A stretch of DNA of 64,000 nt, from assembly GCF_005217455.1 (NCBI RefSeq), contig NZ_SZPQ01000017.1, positions 1 through 64,000 on the forward strand, given 5' to 3'. The notes beneath the pieces were generated by a model that made no database searches, had not been told where the DNA came from, and was given only the letters and a program-made list of their open reading frames with translations. The stretch comes from Martelella alba. GTDB lineage: Bacteria > Pseudomonadota > Gammaproteobacteria > Enterobacterales > Enterobacteriaceae. The translations under genes and the position numbers were made by a program. Shown here in pieces: positions 57,822 to 64,000 of this stretch (positions are counted from its first letter, which is position 1; each line of letters starts with the position of its first letter).

Positions 57822-58150
57822 TTGAGCGCCCGGATATTACTGCCATCCAGTGCTGTAGCAGACCAGTCAACAAAGCCGTTCGCATCAAGTAGTGAAAGCA
57901 ACCTGTTGAAAATGATGTTAATCACGCCTGACTTTGACCACCGGTTAAAGCGGTTATAAACCGTTTTCCATGGCCCATATCGTTCGGGTAAATCGCGCCA
58001 TGGAGCGCCGGAACACAACACCCAGAACATGCCATTGATGATTTTACGATGCTCAGCCCATGGACGTCCGGCCCGTCGTGTCGCAGGTTCAGGAGGCAAC
58101 AGGGGCTTGATGATGGACCATGCTTCATCGGGAAGGTCGTAGCGAGCCAT
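57803..58150 (-). CDS. IS5-family transposase, first frame
   Basis: 115 aa. It begins MARYDLPDEAWSIIKPLLPP and continues with GRPWAEHRKIINGMFWVLCS and GAPWRDLPERYGPWKTVYNR, the DUF4096-type N-terminal domain of IS427-group transposases, then DANGFVDWSATALDGSNIRA with the first catalytic Asp. It overlaps the second frame by 19 bases, where frameshifting is expected. Confidence 0.88.
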   Translation of the reverse strand: MARYDLPDEAWSIIKPLLPPEPATRRAGRPWAEHRKIINGMFWVLCSGAPWRDLPERYGPWKTVYNRFNRWSKSGVINIIFNRLLSLLDANGFVDWSATALDGSNIRALKCAAGA

Positions 58151-58349
58151 AGTTCAATATGTCGTGGAAACAGACAGTTACTATAGCTCAGACGATTAAG
58201 GGACACAGCCTAATACCGACCAGTCTATAACGCTACTTCCTCAACGCAATGTGAGTTCACCGATTGGTTACGATATATCACGATTTCGGCTCAACAATAG
58301 CGGTTTGAAAAGCGGACAGAAAATTATTTACAGGAACGGAGTGACTACC

Positions 58350-58395
58350 AACATTTACTTATGATCACTTTTTCGGTATAGCGGGTCTTTTTCAT
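58350..58395 (-). pseudogene. Possible IS3-family (IS407-like) orfA start fragment
   Basis: The minus strand from ATG 58395 reads MKKTRYTEKVIISK, like the first residues of IS407-type OrfA (MRKTRYTEEQI...), then loses similarity. The rest of 58213-58519 shows no gene. Confidence 0.35.
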
Positions 58396-58519
58396 GACAA
58401 TGAGCCTCTTTGTGGACAGGAAGAAAGACCGGATAGCTCAGTTTAGACTGGCACTGTTTGCAGTAAGAAGATCAAATTATTATAATTTAAGCCACAAAGA
58501 ATTAATAATAAACTTTAAT

Positions 58520-59671
58520 TTAATAAGTTAACTTTTTTGAAGCATTAAATTCTTCCCACTTTTGTTCAACAAATGTAGAAATATTTGTTTTAAACACCTC
58601 TTTGCTAAATTTTTCTGCATTATTGCGGCAGTTTGTAGGTTTGAAACTATCCGCATTTTGCAAAAAAAGATTTACAGCCTCGACTAGAGATTTTACATCT
58701 TGTTGATAATAAAATAGGCCTGTAGGATTCACAACACCTAGTGGCCTTATAGTTTCTAGTGCTCCCCCTTTCCCATAAGCAATAACTGGAGTTCCACACG
58801 CTTGAGCTTCAACTGGAGATATACCAAAATCCTCTTCTGCAGCAAAAACAAAAGCTTTAGCTTTCTGCATATAATCTTTAAGTATATTATCGGGCTGAAA
58901 GCCTAGGACTTCGATATTTTTAGAAGACTTACGTTTTATTTTATCCATGTCAGGGCCATCCCCGATAACCACTAATTTTTTATCTGGCATAGCCGAAAAA
59001 GCTTCAACGATTAAATCAATTTTTTTATATGGGACCATTCTTGAAGCAGTCATAAAGTAATTATCTTTATTCTCATGAATAGTAAATTTATTTACATCAA
59101 CAGGTGGATATATAACATGAGAATTTCTTCGATAAATTTTTTGAATTCGCCTTGAAATGAAGTATGAATTGGCAATAAAATAATCAACATTATTTGCAGT
59201 TCTTGAATCCCAAAAACGCATTTTATGTAAAATATATTTAGCAAAAAATGATTTTATACCACTGTTTAGATTTGCTTCTTTAAGGTATTGAAATTGAAGA
59301 TCCCAAGCATATCTAATTGGTGAATGTACATAACTAATATGTAGTTGGTCCGGACCAGTAATAACTCCTTTTGCAACTGCATGATTACTTGATATAATAA
59401 TATCGTACTTAGTGACATCGAGTTGCTCTATAGCAAACGGCATAAATGGTAAATAAGTCTTATATTTTTTTTTAGCGAACGGCAATCTCTGAATAAATGT
59501 TGTAGTGGCTTTTTTGTTGAGTATCTTTGCTCTATCATCATCAGACAAGAAGTCTATAACAGAAAATAAATCTGCGCCGTCATATATTTTCAATATCTCA
59601 TTTAAAACTTTTTCTGCACCAGCAAAAGTTACTAACCAATCTGAAACTAATGCAATTTTATTGTTTTGCAT
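58520..59671 (-). CDS. GT4 glycosyltransferase, WbaZ-like mannosyltransferase candidate
   Basis: 383 aa GT-B enzyme. The N-terminal IALVSDWLVTFAGAEKVLNE, LPFMPFAIEQLDVTKYDIII and HISYVHSPIRYAWDLQFQYL are close to WbaZ-type mannosyltransferases of Salmonella and Klebsiella loci, as I recall them. The C-terminal domain has MVPYKKIDLIVEAF, VIGDGPD and the E-x7-E motif in AAEEDFGISPVEAQACG. GDP-mannose from manC-manB fits as donor. AT-rich; overlaps the upstream GT4 gene by one base. Confidence 0.8.
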   Translation of the reverse strand: MQNNKIALVSDWLVTFAGAEKVLNEILKIYDGADLFSVIDFLSDDDRAKILNKKATTTFIQRLPFAKKKYKTYLPFMPFAIEQLDVTKYDIIISSNHAVAKGVITGPDQLHISYVHSPIRYAWDLQFQYLKEANLNSGIKSFFAKYILHKMRFWDSRTANNVDYFIANSYFISRRIQKIYRRNSHVIYPPVDVNKFTIHENKDNYFMTASRMVPYKKIDLIVEAFSAMPDKKLVVIGDGPDMDKIKRKSSKNIEVLGFQPDNILKDYMQKAKAFVFAAEEDFGISPVEAQACGTPVIAYGKGGALETIRPLGVVNPTGLFYYQQDVKSLVEAVNLFLQNADSFKPTNCRNNAEKFSKEVFKTNISTFVEQKWEEFNASKKLTY

Positions 59672-60675
59672 TAACTTACTCCATAAATAATTTGCTCTAA
59701 ATTTGCTTTAGCTTTCATTGCGGTTGCTTGCCATGTAAATTTTTTAGCCTGCATTAAACCCTTTTTTATCAATTCACTTCGAAGATTTTTATCATATGTA
59801 AGTAACGAAATTGCTTTTGATATCTCGTGCAGATCTAATGGATTTACAAGTAACGCAGCTTCCCCAGCTATTTCAGGTAGAGAGGAACATCTAGAAGTGA
59901 TGACCGGTGTACCACAAGCCATCGCTTCAATTATCGGCAATCCAAATCCTTCGTAAAGAGAAATAAAAATTAAAGCATCAGCCCCTTTGTATAAAGATGG
60001 GAAGTCATGTTGTTCTACAAATCCAGTAAAAAAAATTTTATCGCCTAAATCCATCTTTATTATGAGTTCATGTAAACTTTCATCACATTTCCCAGTGAAA
60101 ACAAGCTTATAATCTGATGATAATTTTGCATTTGCGAAAGATTTTATAGTCATTTCTTCATTTTTATGTAACTTCCGGTTACTTACACATAAAATATAGG
60201 GAAAATCAAACTTTTTAGGAATAACATTCTCGTTGAATTGTGAAGATACCCCATTTCCTATATTTATAACTTTTTGTGGATCAATTTTTGCCCAATCAAT
60301 TATTCTTTTCCGTGAAAATTCAGATACGGTAAAAATCTTTTTAGCCTTTTTACACCCCCTTTTAATTATAAATTTATAAAAAATTCGTTTAAGTAAACTA
60401 GAGTTTTCATCTCTATCAATATGATTCAAGTCGTGAATTGTAAAAACGTATGGAATCTTTGAAAATAGTGGTGGGATATATCCAGGCAAGAATATGCAAC
60501 CAGCTTTTAATGTGATTATATAAAATGACATTCTTACACAATCGAAAGGTGAAATAGGATTGCCATGAAAATTTGCATTTGTAAATTTAGCAATTTGCTG
60601 TATTTCTCTAGAAAAAGTCCCTATTCCACCAAAATCGGACCACCTTTCATCAAAAATTATATCTCTATTCATCAA
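59671..60675 (-). CDS. GT4 glycosyltransferase (mannosyltransferase type)
   Basis: 334 aa. FDERWSDFGGIGTFSREIQQ, IPYVFTIHDLNHID, KKIFTVSEFSRKRII and, in the second domain, YILCVSNRKLHKNEEMTIKSF, FTGFVEQHDFPSLYKGADAL and the E-x7-E motif in SLYEGFGLPIIEAMACG. The type is common among mannosyl- and rhamnosyltransferases; the linkage is unknown. It overlaps the end of wzy by 11 bases. Confidence 0.8.
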   Translation of the reverse strand: MMNRDIIFDERWSDFGGIGTFSREIQQIAKFTNANFHGNPISPFDCVRMSFYIITLKAGCIFLPGYIPPLFSKIPYVFTIHDLNHIDRDENSSLLKRIFYKFIIKRGCKKAKKIFTVSEFSRKRIIDWAKIDPQKVINIGNGVSSQFNENVIPKKFDFPYILCVSNRKLHKNEEMTIKSFANAKLSSDYKLVFTGKCDESLHELIIKMDLGDKIFFTGFVEQHDFPSLYKGADALIFISLYEGFGLPIIEAMACGTPVITSRCSSLPEIAGEAALLVNPLDLHEISKAISLLTYDKNLRSELIKKGLMQAKKFTWQATAMKAKANLEQIIYGVS

Positions 60676-61887
60676 TAGAATACCTCGATATACTATATAA
60701 CCCTAAATAAAACCATGGATAAACCATATATAGTTGAGCGCCTAATAAAAAGGGCAATGCAAATAAAAGTATATATGTTATTCCATTAACATCATATTTA
60801 AAATATAAAAATATACATAGAATAAATAATAACAGACCAATTATACCATTTTCTATTAATAAATTCAGAAAACCACCTAACCCTGTCAAGTCCCATGCTT
60901 GAACAACAGGGAAAGGTCCTCTATATTTTGAATCATTCCTTACAAGCGAATAAGCACCTAATCCAATACCTATTAGAGGATTATCTTTTATTATATTAGG
61001 GCCTATATATGTTGCTGCAATTCTACCCATAACTAATGAAGGGTCATCATCACGTTGATTTAAAGAAGTTGAGATATTGTCCAATTCTTCTATATATTCT
61101 TGAGAAACTTTATAAACTATATAACCACTTAAAAGGAAAGATATAAAAATAAAAATCACAAATCTAATAAAATTTTTAGGTTTTATAAAACTTCTTAAGA
61201 AACGATTTTTTAGAAGCATTATATAGAAAAGATACAGAGCAGTTGAAGATATTCCTGCTTTCGATTGTGACAAAACTAAAGCACACAGAAATATAATACA
61301 AAAAACTTTTCTTTTACAGTATAAACATTCAAGAAAAAAAAGTGTGCTTAAATACAAACCATATGGCCCACCCTCGACATAAAAAGCTCTTAATCTATGC
61401 GTCGATCCATAAGAAACAAAGGCAGTACTAAAGACATAATCTACAACAAAAAGAGACAAAACAATTAAAGTAAATAATGCATTCACGTTTAAAAAGATTG
61501 ATATAATTCTTTTTCTCGATATTTTATAAATCCTATTTATATTATATGGTATTGATGCAACGATTAAGCATAAGGTGAGTTCAATAAACCTGACCACAGA
61601 TATAATATATGTTCTTTTGAGCCCGCCATAATTATAAAAGTGAGTATCAGTTGTGATGGCCTTAATAAAAGATAAAATTAAAAAAATTATAAATATAAAA
61701 AAAAAATTATTAATTTATTTTCTATTTTCCGCAAAAAAAAAGGAAATATTGATAATGCCATTAATTCCCAAACTTTTATTGGCCCCACGGTAATATCTGT
61801 TAATTGGCAAGCAATTGCCATAAAGAAAATCAAAATGAAAGAAAACGTTAAATACCTATTCTGATTAGATGAGTTTGTTATTTCCAT
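60665..61887 (-). pseudogene. wzy: Wzy-type polysaccharide polymerase, split by a homopolymer frameshift
   Basis: Two minus-strand frames form one membrane protein of about 407 aa. The first (61687-61887) gives MEITNSSNQNRYLTFSFILI to NKLIIFFLYL; the second runs through FYNYGGLKRTYIISVVRFIE to the end at 60665. They join if one T is added to the 10-base T-run (61697-61706 on the plus strand). About ten hydrophobic spans and the large periplasmic loop (LNQRDDDPSLVMGRIAATYI, then GIGLGAYSLVRND) are typical of the O-antigen ligase/Wzy family. Slippage could restore the frame, or the shift could be a sequencing error. Confidence 0.78.
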
Positions 61888-61901
61888 ACCATTTCACTTC
61901 C

Positions 61902-62969
61902 TCATTTACAACTACTATAAAGAAAAGCATTTATTTTTTTACTGAGTTCCTTTGCTGCATCCTTTTCATATTTATACATATACGTCCTAGATTCACTAAG
62001 ATAATCTTTCATCCCATCACGGCTGGATGCTATAATAGGAATATTCCTCCGAAGTGCTTCTAACATAACTAATGGGACGCCCTCATACCTTGATGCTATT
62101 ATAACTAGATCCATTTTATAGCCTTCGACCCATAAATCATTTATCCATCCGCAAAATTTAATATTGATAAAAGATGGTAAATTAGAGCACATTTTAATTA
62201 ATTTGTTTTTATCCGGGCCATCACCAACGAAAAAAACATTTATTACTTTCTCTCTCCGTTCAATGCATTTCAATGCCTCAATAAAAATGTCATGGCCCTT
62301 CTGACGAAAACTTATCCTTCCAGGGAAAAGAATATTAACTTTCTTATAGTCTTCCAGGAAGCAATAACCTTTTCCTCGAATTTCGGATAAGGGTACGTTT
62401 GGTATAATATTTCTCATTACCTTAATTTCTGATGAGGAGTTCAAACATTTTAAATCGTCTTTAAAACAAGTAGAAATTGTTATATAACGCATACAAATTC
62501 TATAAATTTTACGGCTTAAAATATCCTTTAAAAGGGATAAATGGGATTTCATTTTCTTAAATGAATGTGCGTAAGGAATATAAGAAACAACATTCATATT
62601 GAGATGTTCGGCTGCTCGTAAAAATATAGAGCCAAGTTCTATATCACCCTGAACAATCACTATTTCGTCATATTCAATACCTAACTTTTTAAGATAGGAC
62701 CTGGTTTTTATTAAGCGCCCAATATTAAAAAAAGTATGAATAATATCAAACCGTTTATGGCAGATATTATGGAGTTGATATTTTCTATTTTTTCCAATAC
62801 AATAATTTATCATCTGGGCATTATCTTTCGGAATAAAAATATTAATATCAACTCCCTTTTTATACAATCTATCAATATGGGTTAAGGCCATTAGTTCATG
62901 ACCGCCCATTATAGATGATGGGAATAACACTGCAATTTTAAGGTCTTTTAGTTTTCGCATCTTAGTCAT
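61902..62969 (-). CDS. GT4 glycosyltransferase
   Basis: 355 aa. KIAVLFPSSIMGGHELMALT at the N-terminus; the GT4 domain has VNILFPGRISFRQKGHDIFI, VFFVGDGPDKNKLI and the E-x7-E motif in ASRYEGVPLVMLEALRRN. Specificity unknown. ATG 62969 or ATG 62960 may be the start; neither has a strong Shine-Dalgarno. It lies 14 bases before the wzy start and is the first complete gene of the AT-rich set in this window. Confidence 0.8.
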   Translation of the reverse strand: MTKMRKLKDLKIAVLFPSSIMGGHELMALTHIDRLYKKGVDINIFIPKDNAQMINYCIGKNRKYQLHNICHKRFDIIHTFFNIGRLIKTRSYLKKLGIEYDEIVIVQGDIELGSIFLRAAEHLNMNVVSYIPYAHSFKKMKSHLSLLKDILSRKIYRICMRYITISTCFKDDLKCLNSSSEIKVMRNIIPNVPLSEIRGKGYCFLEDYKKVNILFPGRISFRQKGHDIFIEALKCIERREKVINVFFVGDGPDKNKLIKMCSNLPSFINIKFCGWINDLWVEGYKMDLVIIASRYEGVPLVMLEALRRNIPIIASSRDGMKDYLSESRTYMYKYEKDAAKELSKKINAFLYSSCK

Positions 62970-63329
62970 AATTTTGCTATAACTTATTGAAAATTATAGT
63001 ATGCTTTTTAGGTTGAAATGAATTAGTTTATGAAATTGATAATTACGTACTATAAATATTACAGAGTATATTTTATTATAAGATTATAAAATATTTGAAT
63101 TTAAGCCTTCAGATCAAAGAGCTAATGCTTTTTTATTATCAAATGATACTGAGCAATTTTATTACTTTAAAGAAATTTAATGAAATTTGTTGGTTTCAAA
63201 GCTTCTTATTGAAGATTTTATAATAATAAAAAATGTATCTTCTCATACTGTTCCATTACTTAGACTGCATGAAATGGATGATAGGATAATTTCATTATGT
63301 CGGTAGCTGTCAACGAAGTTGGCACCCTT
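62970..63329. other. AT-rich region without a recognisable gene
   Basis: A plus-strand stretch at about 63089-63178 reads IFEFKPSDQRANAFLLSNDT and stops, which has coding character; it may be the relic of a lost gene. Otherwise I see nothing. Confidence 0.35.
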
Positions 63330-63787
63330 ATTCGTTTTTACGCTGCCGTTTTCAACCCGGTTTCCATCTTATCTGTATTCAGCATCACTACCTCAACCCG
63401 TTGCCATTGACGGCATGAGGTTGACCACCGTTGTTCCGGTCGAGCTTTTCTGGCCGTTTCATATAACGCTTTTCGTTTTGCCCACAGGGTTATATCTTCT
63501 CCCTGATGCCGTTGTTCCGGTGTGACATAACCGATGGCGCTATATCAATGCTCTTCTCTTTGTTATTCTACCCACTGAAGACCTCGACCCAATACCTGGC
63601 TTCAGCCACATCCAGGAAACCTTATGACGGCCACGATGGAACATGCTTTAACGTCCTGAACAACGACTGCACATACGGATTATCGTTGCTGACCCGCGGC
63701 CGGCTGTGCGAACTCGTAATGCTCGGTTCTTCCAGTTTCGCTTTCAACTTCTGGGATTTCATCGGTGCACCATTGATACCCTTCTAA
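63330..63787 (-). pseudogene. Decayed IS3-family transposase orfB
   Basis: The minus strand from 63787 reads GINGAPMKSQKLKAKLEEPS, ITSSHSRPRVSNDNPYVQSL and FRTLKHVPSWPS, then stop codons, followed by DVAEARYWVEVFSG and a PSVMSHRNNGIRE segment. This is the C-terminal part of the DDE core (the E-containing DNPYxESLFRTLK block, here with Q) with several stops. It is a remnant whose other half is missing. Confidence 0.65.
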
Positions 63788-63790
63788 GAG

Positions 63791-64000
63791 TCAAGTAGTT
63801 AGTTGTGTGCTATTAACCTGGCGATTTTGATTACTCAATAACATATAGACTTCACGCGAGATATAGCGTTTTTGGCAGCGTAACGCTTCCATTTTTGGGC
63901 AGCCTTCGGCTACCCGTTTTGCCACATACTCCTGTGTTTTCGTATCCAAGCGTAACCGGTCTATCGCAATGATATGCAAAGCGCTGCTGGCTACACGATC
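63791..64000 (-). pseudogene. IS110-type transposase, C-terminal end (runs off the window)
   Basis: The open frame continues to the window edge: ALHIIAIDRLRLDTKTQEYV, AKRVAEGCPKMEALRC, KRYISREVYMLL. This matches the C-terminus of IS110/IS116 transposases (RTKEGKSKKEALRCLKRYIAREVY-type). It stops at 63791, immediately beside the IS3 relic. Whether the rest is intact cannot be seen. Confidence 0.55.

Larger units (their letters stand above)
57293..58212 (-). mobile_element. IS5-family insertion sequence (IS427-like group)
   Basis: The ends are perfect 18-bp inverted repeats, TAGGCTGTGTCCCTTAAT at 57293-57310 and its reverse complement at 58195-58212, probably including a TA target duplication. 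Two overlapping frames encode the transposase, as in the IS427 group. It is inserted between the GT4 gene at 58520 and the beta-helix gene, inside older IS debris. Confidence 0.9.

Overview
The window is chromosomal DNA from an enterobacterium (order Enterobacterales). The gene order sbcB - yeeZ - hisLGDCBHAFI - gnd - O-antigen genes - galF - exopolysaccharide genes is the classical his/rfb/cps region of E. coli and Klebsiella. GC-rich housekeeping genes, many IS remnants and a dispersed palindromic intergenic repeat point to a Sodalis-like or related genome. That placement is my inference and rests on no database search.

Layout. (a) 1-9.4 kb: a complete high-affinity K+ uptake operon, kdpFABCDE, on the minus strand, with a short-chain dehydrogenase gene upstream. 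The block is bracketed by two copies of the same IS3-family element in the same orientation; the left copy is cut by the window edge. (b) 9.4-19.6 kb: the second IS copy (its orfB has a stop codon), a CstA/BtsT-type carbon-starvation transporter, a small membrane protein, a Kch-type K+ channel, sbcB (exonuclease I), a full-length puuA homologue and yeeZ. (c) 19.6-27.0 kb: an intact histidine operon with promoter, leader peptide (six His codons) and attenuator. (d) 27.0-29.0 kb: two unrecognised minus-strand genes; the larger looks like a secreted effector (disordered N-terminus, helical C-terminus). (e) 29.3-44.1 kb: the O-antigen region. The operon wzm-wzt-wbbM-glf-wbbN-wbbO has the gene order and domain architectures of the Klebsiella O2 D-galactan I locus, is preceded by a JUMPStart/ops element, and is followed by a gtrA-gtrB-GT-C trio, gnd, an acyltransferase gene and a GT2 gene. 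(f) 44.8-46.6 kb: a GYF-like-domain membrane protein and a yefM-yoeB toxin-antitoxin pair. (g) 46.7-63.0 kb: galE, galF, wbaP, manB, manC, an acetyltransferase, a beta-helix protein with a Tat-like signal, three GT4 glycosyltransferases and a frameshifted wzy. This sits where E. coli carries colanic acid genes, but it is primed by WbaP rather than WcaJ. From about 53.6 kb the DNA becomes strongly AT-rich. An IS5-family element and fragments of other IS elements interrupt it and close the window.

How it works together. GalE makes UDP-Galp and Glf makes UDP-Galf for a galactan built by WbbO/WbbN/WbbM and exported by Wzm/Wzt. The gtr trio probably adds a side-chain sugar in the periplasm. ManC/ManB supply GDP-mannose, and WbaP starts a second, Wzy-dependent polysaccharide whose polymerase is currently out of frame.
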